A stretch of 64,000 nucleotides of DNA from Flavobacterium poyangense (GTDB lineage Bacteria > Bacteroidota > Bacteroidia > Flavobacteriales > Flavobacteriaceae), in assembly GCF_011751075.1 (NCBI RefSeq), contig NZ_JAALLN010000023.1, positions 1 to 64,000 on the forward strand, read 5' to 3'. Numbering within the stretch: the first letter of the stretch is position 1; each line of letters opens with the position of its first letter. Shown piece after piece: positions 8,825 through 18,481 of the stretch. The position numbers and the translations under genes are program-made. Below the pieces are notes generated by a model. It saw nothing but the letters and a program-made list of their open reading frames with translations, had not been told where the DNA came from and made no database searches.

Positions 8825-10729
8825 ATGAATAAAGTTATTACGCACTCTCTTTTTACTGATTTTGACATCAATTTGTTTAAGGCCGGAAAGCATTATAGGT
8901 TGTATGAAAAGCTCGGAGCACATTTGACAGAAGTTAATGGAGTAAAAGGAGTTTATTTTGCGGTTTGGGCTCCTACAGCTGCCAGTGTTTCTGTTGTTGG
9001 TGATTTTAATTACTGGAAAGAGGAGGAACATGAGCTACAGGTTCGCTGGGACTCTTCGGGAATATGGGAAGGGTTTATTCCGAATCTTGAAAAAGGATCA
9101 CTTTACAAATATAAAATTCGATCCAATATAAATGGAGCAGTGACCGAAAAGGCTGATCCCTTTTCTTTGTACTGTGAAAAACCACCGCATACCGCTTCTG
9201 TAGTCTGGGATTTGAATTATGAGTGGAAGGATGAAAACTGGATGCAGTCGCGTCAGGAGCATAACGATCTCGATAAACCTTACTCTGTTTACGAAGTACA
9301 TTTAGGTTCCTGGAAACGGGCAGAAAACAATCGTTTTTTGACCTATTTGGAGCTTGCCGAAGATTTGGTTTCTTATGTTAAAGAAACAGGATTTACGCAC
9401 GTAGAATTTATGCCTGTTATGGAGTATCCGTATGATCCTTCCTGGGGGTATCAGTTAACGGGCTATTTTGCCCCGACTTCACGTTTTGGGAAACCACAGG
9501 ATTTCATGGTCTTGGTAGATAAATTACATCAGGCCGGAATAGGAGTGATTTTAGATTGGGTTCCGTCTCACTTTCCTGATGATGCACACGGTTTAGGCTT
9601 TTTTGACGGATCGCATTTATACGAACATCCGGATCGAAGAAAAGGGTACCACCCCGATTGGAAAAGTCTGGTTTTTAATTATGGTCGTAATGAAGTTCGT
9701 GCCTTTCTGATTAGTAATGCTGTATTTTGGTTGCAGCAGTATCATGCAGACGGTTTAAGAGTAGATGCCGTCGCTTCGATGTTGTATCTTGATTATTCCA
9801 GAAAAGAAAGCGAATGGGAAGCTAATATTTATGGTGGAAGAGAAAATCTGGAGACCATTAGTTTTCTGAAAGAGTTTAACGAAGTGATTTATGCCAATTT
9901 TAATGGAGTCCAGACAATAGCTGAAGAAAGCACTTCTTTTCCGATGGTTTCCAGACCTGTTTTTACCGGTGGTCTGGGTTTCGGAATGAAATGGATGATG
10001 GGTTGGATGCACGATACTTTAAAGTACTTCCAAAAAGAAACAGTCTACAGAAAATACCATCAGAACGAATTGACTTTTTCGATGACCTATGCTTTTAGCG
10101 AAAATTTTATGTTGCCGTTTTCGCATGATGAAGTAGTCTACGGGAAAAAATCAATTGCGAACAAAATGCCGGGTGATGAATGGCAAAAGTTCGCCAATTT
10201 GCGTTTGTTGTATGGTTATATGTTTACGCATCCCGGAACCAAGCTGTTGTTTATGGGCTCTGAATTTGGACAAAGTGATGAATGGAATTTTGAGAAAAGT
10301 CTCGATTGGCATTTGTTGCAATACGATTATCACTCCGGAATAAAAAAAGTAATCACAGATTTAAATCAGTTGTATAAATCACGACCGGCATTGTACGAAA
10401 AACAATTTAGTAATGAAGGTTTTGAATGGATTAACTATTCCGATCATCAGAACGCAGTGTTGGCGTATATTCGAAAAGGAAATATTCCGAAAGAGAATTT
10501 GGTCGTTGTTTGTAATTTCACGCAAGTGATCCGCGAAAACTACAGAATCGGAATTCACCAGAAAGGAAAATTAAAGCAGATATTTAATAGCGATGATAAA
10601 AGCTATGGAGGAAGTGGAGTTAGTAATTCAGGATTCCTCAAAGTAGAAGCATCACCTTACGATGGAAGAGATTATTCTATTGAATTAACCTTGCCGCCAT
10701 TGAGTGTGACGATTTATTCTTTTGAATAA
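8825..10729 (+). CDS. glgB: 1,4-alpha-glucan branching enzyme (GH13)
   Basis: Introduces alpha-1,6 branches into glycogen. 634 aa: N-terminal CBM48 (VYFAVWAPTAASVSVVGDFN), then the GH13 barrel with EYPYDPSWGYQLTGYFAPTS, DGLRVDAVASML (nucleophile Asp314), TIAEEST (acid/base Glu367) and FSHDEVVYGK (Asp435), then a C-terminal beta domain. All GH13 catalytic residues are present. It lies 139 bp after glgC, separated by a heptamer hairpin. Confidence 0.96.
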   Translation: MNKVITHSLFTDFDINLFKAGKHYRLYEKLGAHLTEVNGVKGVYFAVWAPTAASVSVVGDFNYWKEEEHELQVRWDSSGIWEGFIPNLEKGSLYKYKIRSNINGAVTEKADPFSLYCEKPPHTASVVWDLNYEWKDENWMQSRQEHNDLDKPYSVYEVHLGSWKRAENNRFLTYLELAEDLVSYVKETGFTHVEFMPVMEYPYDPSWGYQLTGYFAPTSRFGKPQDFMVLVDKLHQAGIGVILDWVPSHFPDDAHGLGFFDGSHLYEHPDRRKGYHPDWKSLVFNYGRNEVRAFLISNAVFWLQQYHADGLRVDAVASMLYLDYSRKESEWEANIYGGRENLETISFLKEFNEVIYANFNGVQTIAEESTSFPMVSRPVFTGGLGFGMKWMMGWMHDTLKYFQKETVYRKYHQNELTFSMTYAFSENFMLPFSHDEVVYGKKSIANKMPGDEWQKFANLRLLYGYMFTHPGTKLLFMGSEFGQSDEWNFEKSLDWHLLQYDYHSGIKKVITDLNQLYKSRPALYEKQFSNEGFEWINYSDHQNAVLAYIRKGNIPKENLVVVCNFTQVIRENYRIGIHQKGKLKQIFNSDDKSYGGSGVSNSGFLKVEASPYDGRDYSIELTLPPLSVTIYSFE

Positions 10730-10926
10730 TACCAATTTGTTTTTTTGAGATGGGATTTTATCATTTTTGTGCCCCGAAACTATCGATTTTTTGCTTTTTT
10801 AAGAAGTAATTGATCACTCCAACAGAGAAATCGTTTTCGTGAATAAACCTCATATTTATAGAGGTTTAGCTGGTTTTTTTGTATGTTTGGAAGAGGTAGA
10901 ATTGTTATAATTAATTTATCAGCAGT

Positions 10927-13326
10927 ATGATTACAAACACATCATTAGAATACAAAGGCGATTTATATCCATCAAAAATTGTCTCGTTTGAACAGGATGG
11001 TGATTCCATTTTTTTTCACACAGACAATAAAGTAATCTTAAAAGTTACTATTCTTCGAGACAGTTTAATTCGGTTTCGTTTTACCACAAAAGGATATTTT
11101 AGTACTGATTTTTCATATGCGATTGATAAAACACAGTTACACGGATATAATTTTCTTGAGCTAACAGAAGAAGATACCTATTTCCAAATCAGAACAAGCA
11201 AAGTAAAATGTAAAATTCAAAAGGTCGATCTTCGTTTGTCTATTTTTGATTTGAACGATTTTCTTATTCTCGAAGATGAACTTGGTTTTCACTGGGAAGA
11301 AAGTTACGAATATGGTGGCAACATCGTAAAAATGAGTAAATCTTCCAAAGACGGGGAATGTTTTTATGGTTTGGGAGATAAGGCTACTCAAATGAATTTA
11401 AAAGGCAAAAGAGTTGAAAATTTTGCTACTGATCAATATGCGTATCAAAAAGAACAAGATCCATTATATAAGGTAGTTCCATTTTATGTTGGTTTACATA
11501 ACAAACAGTCCTACGGTATTTTCTTTGACAATACCTTTAGGACTTTTTTTGATTTTTGTCAGGAAAGAAGGAATGTGACGAGTTTTTGGGCAGAAGGGGG
11601 AGAAATGAATTATTATTTTGTTTATGGCCCTCAAATGCAGGATGTTGTAACAACCTATACCGATCTTACAGGTAAGCCGGAATTACCACCACTGTGGGTT
11701 TTAGGATATCATCAATGTAAGTGGAGTTATTATCCGGAAAGTAAAGTAAGAGAAATCACATCAAAATTTAGGGAGCTCCAAATTCCATGCGACGCCATTT
11801 ATCTGGATATCGATTATATGGAAGGCTTTCGCTGTTTTACCTGGAATAAAGACTATTTTCCCGATCCTAAACGAATGGTAGCCGAGTTGGCCGAAGAAGG
11901 TTTTAAGACGGTTGTCATCATCGATCCGGGTATAAAAATAGACAAAGACTATTGGGTTTATAAAGAAGCATTAGAGAAAGATTATTTCTGTAAAAGAGCC
12001 GATGGGCCTTATATGAAAGGGAAAGTATGGCCGGGAGAATGTAATTTTCCGGATTATACCAATCCTACCGTGAGAGAGTGGTGGGCGGGATTATTTAAGG
12101 AATTAATTTCAGACATTGGTGTAAAAGGGGTTTGGAATGATATGAATGAACCAGCCGTGATGGAAGTTCCTAATAAAACTTTTCCGATGGATGTTCGTCA
12201 TGTTTATGATGGAAATCCATGCAGTCATAGAAAAGCGCATAACATTTACGGTACACAAATGGCCAGAGCCACTTATCATGGCGTAAAACGATTTGCTTAC
12301 CCAAAACGACCTTTTGTAATCACAAGATCGGCTTATTCCGGTGCACAACGTTACACCTCGTCCTGGACAGGTGATAATGTTGCCACTTGGGAACATTTAT
12401 GGATTGCTAATATTCAGGTACAACGCATGTCTATCTCGGGAATGGGTTTTACCGGTTCTGATATTGGTGGTTTTGCAGAGCAGCCGACGGGGGAATTATA
12501 CGCACGTTGGATTCAATTGGGGGTTTTTCATCCGTTTTGCAGAACACATTCTTCGGGAGATCATGGCAATCAGGAACCTTGGGCTTTTGATGAAGAAGTG
12601 ATTAATATTACCAGAAAGTTTGTCAGCCTTCGTTATCAGTTATTGCCGTATTTGTATACCATGTTCTGGCAATATATTGAAGAAGGAATTCCGATGCTGA
12701 AACCTTTGGTTTATTACGATCAGGAAGATACGCAAACCCATTATCGCAACGATGAATTTATTTTTGGAAACCAAATATTGGTTTGTCCGATATTGGAGCC
12801 TAATTCTTTAGGAAGACGTATGTACATTCCACGAGGAGAATGGTATAATTACTGGACCAATGAGTTCTCAAACGGAGGAAGAGAAGTATGGGTGGATACG
12901 AAGTTTGATGAAATTCCGATTTTTGTAAAAGGAGGCGCTATTATTCCAAAATATCCCGTTCAGCAATATGTCGGAGAATTAGAATTTGACGAGCTGACAC
13001 TGGATTTGTATTTCAAAAACGGAAAGGAAAAGTCGTTTGTATACGAAGATTCTCAAGACGGTTATGATTATAAAAAAGGACGATATAGCTTTTTATCTTT
13101 CACCACTATCGGGAAAGAGAAGGAATTAATTGTACAGTTGCATAAAGAAGGTAAATTTGAAACCAATTATAGTAAATACAAGATCAATTTAATTGGACTG
13201 CCATTTAAAGTAACAGAAATCGAAATTGACAATGAGAAAGTAGCATTTGATGAAATTAGCTTTTTAGAAAGCCGGTTTTTGATAGTGGATAAAGAGTTTA
13301 GTGAGCTCCACATCATAGGAGTATAG
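10927..13326 (+). CDS. GH31 alpha-glucosidase
   Basis: 799 aa, glycoside hydrolase family 31. The signature VWNDMNEPAVME carries nucleophile Asp405, and WTGDN carries the acid/base Asp483. An N-terminal beta-sandwich (DUF4968-like) and C-terminal beta domains flank the barrel. No signal peptide is visible, so it probably acts in the cytoplasm, releasing glucose from alpha-glucans or maltooligosaccharides. Its place after glgA-glgC-glgB suggests glycogen or maltodextrin turnover. The 197-bp gap after glgB with a small hairpin (10845-10867) may mark a separate transcript. Confidence 0.92.
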   Translation: MITNTSLEYKGDLYPSKIVSFEQDGDSIFFHTDNKVILKVTILRDSLIRFRFTTKGYFSTDFSYAIDKTQLHGYNFLELTEEDTYFQIRTSKVKCKIQKVDLRLSIFDLNDFLILEDELGFHWEESYEYGGNIVKMSKSSKDGECFYGLGDKATQMNLKGKRVENFATDQYAYQKEQDPLYKVVPFYVGLHNKQSYGIFFDNTFRTFFDFCQERRNVTSFWAEGGEMNYYFVYGPQMQDVVTTYTDLTGKPELPPLWVLGYHQCKWSYYPESKVREITSKFRELQIPCDAIYLDIDYMEGFRCFTWNKDYFPDPKRMVAELAEEGFKTVVIIDPGIKIDKDYWVYKEALEKDYFCKRADGPYMKGKVWPGECNFPDYTNPTVREWWAGLFKELISDIGVKGVWNDMNEPAVMEVPNKTFPMDVRHVYDGNPCSHRKAHNIYGTQMARATYHGVKRFAYPKRPFVITRSAYSGAQRYTSSWTGDNVATWEHLWIANIQVQRMSISGMGFTGSDIGGFAEQPTGELYARWIQLGVFHPFCRTHSSGDHGNQEPWAFDEEVINITRKFVSLRYQLLPYLYTMFWQYIEEGIPMLKPLVYYDQEDTQTHYRNDEFIFGNQILVCPILEPNSLGRRMYIPRGEWYNYWTNEFSNGGREVWVDTKFDEIPIFVKGGAIIPKYPVQQYVGELEFDELTLDLYFKNGKEKSFVYEDSQDGYDYKKGRYSFLSFTTIGKEKELIVQLHKEGKFETNYSKYKINLIGLPFKVTEIEIDNEKVAFDEISFLESRFLIVDKEFSELHIIGV

Positions 13327-13410
13327 TGCTATTTTGATATATTTTAATTGAATTATGTAAGTACGGATTTCAGAATAGTTGTATTTTTGTTTCTTTAAAT
13401 ATCACAAATT

Positions 13411-14223
13411 ATGAAAAAATATGTGTTAGGAGGAACAGCTGCTATCCTTTTGATGGGCTGTGCAACAAATCCGATTACAGGAAAACAAAGTTTGAACTTT
13501 GTTTCAAACAGTGAGTTGTTTCCGTCTTCTTTTCAGCAATACAATCAATTTTTGACTGAAAACAAGGTCATTGCAGGAACAGCAGATGCGAAAAAGGTAG
13601 AGCTTGTTGGTATGAAAATTAAGGCTGCTGCAGAAAAATATCTGACTTTTTTAGGGCAAACACAATATTTAAATGACTACCGTTGGGAGTATAAGTTGGT
13701 TGACAATAAAGAAGTAAATGCCTGGTGTATGCCGGGAGGCAAAATTGTGGTGTACTCGGGTATTTTACCTGTAACAAAGGACGAAGCCGGTTTAGCGACT
13801 GTAATGGGGCATGAGGTTTCACACGCCTTAGCCAATCACGGAGCGCAAAGAATGAGTGCCGCACAATTACAACAAATCGGTAGTGTTGCTTTAGGAGCAG
13901 CTACCAGTGGAAAAACCGAACAAACACGACAAATATTCGCACAGGCGTACGGACTTGGTACACAGGTAGGAGTAATGCTTCCTTTTAGCAGAAGCAACGA
14001 AACAGAAGCCGATAAAATCGGATTGACACTTATGGCAATTGCCGGTTATAATCCCGACGATGCTGTTGCCTTTTGGAGCAGAATGTCTGCCAAATCCGGC
14101 GGAGCATCAACCCCTGAATTTATGAGTACACACCCGTCTGACGCGACCAGGATTGCCAATATAAGAGCATTAATCCCTGAAGCAAAAGCAACCGCACTTA
14201 AGGTTGGGGGTATTAAGAAATGA
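13411..14223 (+). CDS. M48-family metalloprotease, lipoprotein
   Basis: 270 aa with a lipoprotein signal peptide: LLMGCATN places the lipidated cysteine at residue 17. Zinc motif HEVSH (134-138) plus ETEAD (197-201, third ligand Glu199) defines the M48 family, close to the periplasmic LoiP/YcaL/BepA-type quality-control proteases. CMPGGKIVVYSGIL is the conserved edge strand before the active site. It is probably a periplasm-facing lipoprotein acting on misfolded envelope proteins (inference). It has its own ATG, 84 bp after the GH31 gene. Confidence 0.88.
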   Translation: MKKYVLGGTAAILLMGCATNPITGKQSLNFVSNSELFPSSFQQYNQFLTENKVIAGTADAKKVELVGMKIKAAAEKYLTFLGQTQYLNDYRWEYKLVDNKEVNAWCMPGGKIVVYSGILPVTKDEAGLATVMGHEVSHALANHGAQRMSAAQLQQIGSVALGAATSGKTEQTRQIFAQAYGLGTQVGVMLPFSRSNETEADKIGLTLMAIAGYNPDDAVAFWSRMSAKSGGASTPEFMSTHPSDATRIANIRALIPEAKATALKVGGIKK

Positions 14224-14230
14224 TAATTTT

Positions 14231-14350
14231 AGTTTCAAGTTTCAAGTTTCAGGTTTCAAGTTAACGCTAAAACTAGGCACAACAACTTGAAACTTGAAAC
14301 TTGAAACTTGAAACTTGAAACCTGAAACCTGAAACCTGAAACCTGAAACA
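14231..14350. repeat. Long heptamer-repeat array/hairpin (GAAACTT/GAAACCT)
   Basis: A left arm of about four AGTTTCA units (14231-14262) faces a right arm (14284-14350) of five GAAACTT and four GAAACCT units, all in one 7-bp register. The arms can pair into a long imperfect hairpin. It lies just after the M48 gene. The remainder of the 320-bp gap to the next gene shows no ORF. Confidence 0.85.
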
Positions 14351-14543
14351 AAACTTTGCTTTTACAGTTATAAATTAAAACCTGAAGCTTACAAAACAAA
14401 AATATTTTTCTCCTGATTTTTGTAGATTTTTGAAAGGCTCCGTTGATTTACTTTTTTTAGAAAAAAGAGGTTCTTAATATTGTAATAATGAATTCTTCAT
14501 AAAAAATAGATAAATTCGCAGCTTAATTAACCAACCTATTTCT

Positions 14544-15848
14544 ATGAAAAATTTACAAAAAGGAGATAAGAAATTGTTAAATGCCTGGGCGTTTTACGAT
14601 TGGGCTAACTCTGTGTATACACTTACTATTGCATCTGCAGTCTTTCCGATTTTTTATGATGCCTTATTCTCAGACGATAATCATTATATTGATGTTTTTG
14701 GAATGCATTTAAAAAACTCCGCTCTGATTAGTTTTATAACAGCGGCAGCATTTTTAGTTGTTTCCTTTATTTCTCCTTTGTTATCGGGAATTGCTGATTA
14801 TGTTGGAGATAAGAAAACCTTTATGAAGTTCTTTTGTTATACTGGAGCTTTATCTTGTATAGGATTGTATTGGTTTGAATTAACAAATATATACGTCGGC
14901 TTATTGTTTTATTTCCTTGGGCTTATTGGATACTGGGGAAGTTTAGTTTTTTATAATTCGTATTTACCGGATATTGCTTTTCCGGAACAACAAGATAAAA
15001 TCAGCGCCAGAGGATATTCAATGGGATATATTGGGAGTGTGATTCTATTAGTTATCAATTTGGTGATGATCATGGGGGCAGAAGATGGGGAATCAAAGAT
15101 GCAGGCGATGCGCTATTCTTTTGTAATGGTTGGAATTTGGTGGATTGTATTTAGCCAGTACACGTATTACTTTTTACCTAAGGGAAGTAAAGAAAACAGT
15201 CAAAAACTAACTAATGCTATTGTATTTAATGGTTTTAAAGAATTAAAGAAAGTTTGGGCTTTGTTAAATGAAAATATTCCATTGAAACGTTATTTAGGAG
15301 GTTTTTTTGTTTCAAGTATGGCGGTGCAAACGGTAATGTTGGTAGCCACTTATTTTGGAGCTCAGGAAATTCAATGGGCATCTGAAGAAGAAGGTACAAC
15401 AGGCTTAATTATTTGTATTTTATTGATACAATTGGTAGCCGTTGTAGGAGCCGTTCTAACTTCGAGAGCTTCTAATAAATGGGGTAATATTCCAACTCTA
15501 ATTGTGATCAATATTATTTGGGCCGTATTTTGTATTGGAGCTTTTTTTATTACTAAGCCAATGGAATTTTACGCAATGGCAACAATGGCAGGTTTGGTAA
15601 TGGGAGGAATTCAAGCTTTGTCACGTTCTACCTATTCAAAATTATTACCGGAAACAGAGGATACAGCTTCATTTTTTAGTTTCTATGATGTCGCTGAAAA
15701 AATCGGAATTGTAATCGGAATGTGTGTGTATGGAATTATTGATCAGATTACCGGAAGTCCGCGTGCTGCAATTGTAGTTTTATGCGTTTTCTTTATTACG
15801 GCAATTTTCCTTTTAAGAAGAATACCCAAAAATGCTACTTCAAAGTAA
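14544..15848 (+). CDS. MFS transporter, UMF1/Atg22-like family
   Basis: 434 aa with about 12 membrane segments. The N-terminal NAWAFYDWANSVYTLTI motif is diagnostic of the UMF1 (Vps/Atg22-like) branch of the major facilitator superfamily, and GGIQALSRSTYSKLLPE is its conserved cytoplasmic loop. Eukaryotic Atg22 exports amino acids from vacuoles; bacterial substrates are not established. It stands alone between the heptamer array and a strong terminator. Confidence 0.85.
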   Translation: MKNLQKGDKKLLNAWAFYDWANSVYTLTIASAVFPIFYDALFSDDNHYIDVFGMHLKNSALISFITAAAFLVVSFISPLLSGIADYVGDKKTFMKFFCYTGALSCIGLYWFELTNIYVGLLFYFLGLIGYWGSLVFYNSYLPDIAFPEQQDKISARGYSMGYIGSVILLVINLVMIMGAEDGESKMQAMRYSFVMVGIWWIVFSQYTYYFLPKGSKENSQKLTNAIVFNGFKELKKVWALLNENIPLKRYLGGFFVSSMAVQTVMLVATYFGAQEIQWASEEEGTTGLIICILLIQLVAVVGAVLTSRASNKWGNIPTLIVINIIWAVFCIGAFFITKPMEFYAMATMAGLVMGGIQALSRSTYSKLLPETEDTASFFSFYDVAEKIGIVIGMCVYGIIDQITGSPRAAIVVLCVFFITAIFLLRRIPKNATSK

Positions 15849-15963
15849 TGAACGTATGTGGATTTAAATAAGTGAAACGCCTTTTGATCGCTTTTTAAAT
15901 TATGTTTCTATGCGTTAGAAAATGATTAGACCCAACGGGTTAATTATAATATTAGTAATGAAG

Positions 15964-16009
15964 AATCCCCTAATGAATCCGTTAAGATTTATTAGGGGAT
16001 TAGTTTTTA
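15964..16009. terminator. Bidirectional-looking terminator between convergent genes
   Basis: Perfect 11-bp arms AATCCCCTAAT (15964-15974) and ATTAGGGGATT (15991-16001) followed by a T-rich tract. It lies between the convergent MFS gene and the head-GIN gene and probably serves the MFS transcript. Confidence 0.75.
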
Positions 16010-16062
16010 CAATCATTTGTTATGTGCTACTTTACAAATGATTGCTTTTTTAAATACTAATT

Positions 16063-16791
16063 TTAAACTTTTGAAATATTACCTGAACCTGAAACTTTTA
16101 CATCACGTTTTTCCGGATTACCACCGTATTTGATATTACCTGAGCCTGAAACTCTTGCCGTTAGACTTTCATTACAATTTACACGACTATTCCCTGAACC
16201 GGAAACATTTACCTGAACATTTTTAGATTTCAAATCACCTGCATCGATGTCTCCGGAACCGGAAAGTTTGGTAGTAAAATTGTCTGCTGTACCTTTCAAA
16301 CGTACATTTCCTGATCCGCTTAAACTCAAATCAAAATCATTTGAGTCAATTCCCAGATTAAAGTTTCCTGAACCTGAAAGTTTAGCTTTGAAAGTATCGC
16401 TTTTAATGTTGTTTTTAGTTTGAATATCACCCGAACCGGCTAAACTCACTTCTGATATTTTCTCAAACGGTACGGTAATTTGTACTCTTTTGCTTTTGCG
16501 AATAGAAGTGTTTTTTTTGGTGTAAATTTTTAGAATGTTGTCTTCAACTTCCACTATAATATAAGACATAAGATTCTCTTCTGCTTTTATAGAAATTGTC
16601 CCTTCTTTCCCGGAAACCAAATCAACATCAAAAGAACCGGAAATTTTTACACTGTCATAATCAGAAGTATTTCGGGTTTCGGTAACTATTTTACCGTTTC
16701 CGGTTACTTTGTTAGAACTGGACCACTGTGCATTAGCCATAAAACTTAAAAGAAATGCGCCGCAAACTAATAATTGAACTGATTTTTTCAT
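16063..16791 (-). CDS. Head-GIN (DUF2807) exported protein
   Basis: 242 aa with a signal peptide (cleavage near ANAQ). The C-terminal half repeats a short unit ending SGSGN or SGSGD about nine times, the hallmark of the DUF2807 'putative auto-transporter adhesin, head GIN' domain, which folds as a parallel beta-helix or solenoid. It is likely exposed in the periplasm or on the outer membrane. It is last in a four-gene minus-strand cluster headed by an ECF sigma factor, and ends before the bidirectional terminator. The cellular role of DUF2807 is unknown. Confidence 0.85.
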   Translation of the reverse strand: MKKSVQLLVCGAFLLSFMANAQWSSSNKVTGNGKIVTETRNTSDYDSVKISGSFDVDLVSGKEGTISIKAEENLMSYIIVEVEDNILKIYTKKNTSIRKSKRVQITVPFEKISEVSLAGSGDIQTKNNIKSDTFKAKLSGSGNFNLGIDSNDFDLSLSGSGNVRLKGTADNFTTKLSGSGDIDAGDLKSKNVQVNVSGSGNSRVNCNESLTARVSGSGNIKYGGNPEKRDVKVSGSGNISKV

Positions 16792-16808
16792 TTTTTACAC
16801 TTTTTTGG

Positions 16809-17870
16809 TTATTGTTTTCTAGTTAATGTTACACTGCCGTAATTTGAATTGACAGCAATTTTATTTTGTCCTCTTTTTTTATAGAAGCCGTTTATTTTTT
16901 TAGTACTATTTTTACTTTCCGAAACCGAGATGTCTAAAGAACCATCATTTCTAATATTTCCGTATCGGGTGTTGATATCAAAATCAAAAGCAAAATTGGT
17001 ATCATATCCCAATGAAACATCAGAGTATTCAGAGGTAACAGTAATCGTATTAGCTTTTTCATTAATGACTCCTACATTGAGTTTACTGTAGGTGAGATCG
17101 GCACTTAAGCTATTTAAAAGCTCTCCGACATTAACCGTGATATAATTTCCGGAGCCCGCAACAGATCCTATTTTTTCAAACTTAAATTTCCCGTAATTAC
17201 AATCGTACTTAATACTTTGACCACCGACAACAACAAGATCGGTATAATTGGTATCGAGGTTGATTTTTCCCGCATCCGTGACTTTTAATCCGGAATATCT
17301 GGCTTCAATAGTCCCGCCTTTAATATATTCAATACTTGAATTTTGACAATATTCAATGTGAACCATATTGTTATTTCCATTTAATTTACCGAGACCAATT
17401 TTGCCGTATTTGCAAAAAATATCAGTAGTTGACACCAGGTCACCCGTAACAATATTCCCGTATTTATTACTCAGCTTCACAGTTCCGTTTTTTGGAATTT
17501 TGATTACGTAGTTGATCTCAAAGCTATTATTACTTCCTTTGCTCATAATAGACGAACTTCCGAGCGAAGTAACAGCACTCACCATTGATTTTAAAGCGTT
17601 GATGTCTACTGTAATGCTATTGAGTCTTTCGTTAACCCAGTTTTCATTTTTCCCGGTCACTTTAATGGTAATGTCCAGATCAATTTTGTCTTCATCCCAT
17701 GTTGTTACGGTTATATCGCCGTACTTATTCTCAATATCAATTCCTGCGTTTGAATTGACGATATAGGTTTTCTTGATTGTTTTTTGCTTTGAAATGAAAT
17801 CGAAATTATTTGAGAAAGCCAAAAAAGGCATCAAAAGAATAAGAATTAAGAAGTTATAGTGTTTTTTCAT
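16809..17870 (-). CDS. Exported beta-solenoid protein (DUF4097-like)
   Basis: 353 aa with a signal peptide (LILILLMPFLAFSNN). The mature part is built of repeating short strands with NKYGDI, NKYGNI, CKYGKI, TRYGNI and NYGSV turns, a pattern seen in DUF4097-type beta-solenoid proteins related to head-GIN. It sits 17 bp upstream of the DUF2807 gene, and its start overlaps the stop of the gene above it by 17 bp. Co-transcription with the sigma factor cluster suggests it is regulated by, or senses, an envelope state (inference). Confidence 0.7.
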   Translation of the reverse strand: MKKHYNFLILILLMPFLAFSNNFDFISKQKTIKKTYIVNSNAGIDIENKYGDITVTTWDEDKIDLDITIKVTGKNENWVNERLNSITVDINALKSMVSAVTSLGSSSIMSKGSNNSFEINYVIKIPKNGTVKLSNKYGNIVTGDLVSTTDIFCKYGKIGLGKLNGNNNMVHIEYCQNSSIEYIKGGTIEARYSGLKVTDAGKINLDTNYTDLVVVGGQSIKYDCNYGKFKFEKIGSVAGSGNYITVNVGELLNSLSADLTYSKLNVGVINEKANTITVTSEYSDVSLGYDTNFAFDFDINTRYGNIRNDGSLDISVSESKNSTKKINGFYKKRGQNKIAVNSNYGSVTLTRKQ

Positions 17871-18393
17871 GTGTCGTATTTTTTAAATTTTCATTTTCTT
17901 CTATTCGCTGCAAAACCGTTTGCAAAAATGATATTCGGGTTTGAAGATTGCTGATCATGGCGTAAATAATCTGCTTGTTTTCGCCGTTTTTTTGCAATTC
18001 GTTTATGATTTTCTGGTAATCGGCATCAAAAACTTTCATCTGATTTAAAGCATCGTTTATAATTTGCTCGTTTTCAGGTGAACTTTTTTCTTTTAATTTA
18101 ACCAGTTCGTTATCTATTAAAATGTTGAAAATAGAATCCGTTCGTTTGGTTTCTCTTGAAGCAAACTGAAACTGCTTTGGTTTTGGATCATTGTTATAAA
18201 AGAGAGAGATTCCTATCAGTAAAGCAATAGAAGCAGCAATTCCCCAAATAGCATAGTTGTTTTTCTTCGGCTTCTTTTTGTGGTTTAATTTATTTAGGAA
18301 ATCAAGCTGATGATCCGGATTGATTTCCTGTACATCCCATTGATTTTCAAATTTTTTAAAAAGTTGGTCTAAATTGTCATTTTCCTTTTTCAT
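17854..18393 (-). CDS. Single-pass membrane protein, probable anti-sigma-like regulator
   Basis: 179 aa. The N-terminal cytoplasmic part (about 45 residues, charged) precedes one membrane segment, YAIWGIAASIALLIGISLFY (about 47-66). A helical, probably coiled-coil C-terminal region follows in the periplasm. It lies between the ECF sigma factor gene and the solenoid genes, the usual position of an anti-sigma factor. No ASD/zinc motif is visible, so the anti-sigma role is inferred from order and topology only. Its end overlaps the next gene by 17 bp. Confidence 0.6.
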   Translation of the reverse strand: MKKENDNLDQLFKKFENQWDVQEINPDHQLDFLNKLNHKKKPKKNNYAIWGIAASIALLIGISLFYNNDPKPKQFQFASRETKRTDSIFNILIDNELVKLKEKSSPENEQIINDALNQMKVFDADYQKIINELQKNGENKQIIYAMISNLQTRISFLQTVLQRIEENENLKNTTHEKTL

Positions 18394-18481
18394 ACATCTA
18401 TAATTTATTTTTTACGGGCGATATAACATATCGCTTTACGACTTGGCTGTGCTTTGTTTGCGTTGGTTTTTCATGGAAGTT

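Noticed and set aside
14231..14350. Possible CRISPR array
   Set aside because: The period is 7 bp with no spacers and there are no cas genes; it is a simple heptamer array.
16063..16450. CCTGAACCTGAAAC-like DNA repeats in the head-GIN gene as more intergenic heptamers
   Set aside because: They are codons for SGSGN units in a coding frame with irregular spacing; the resemblance is fortuitous.
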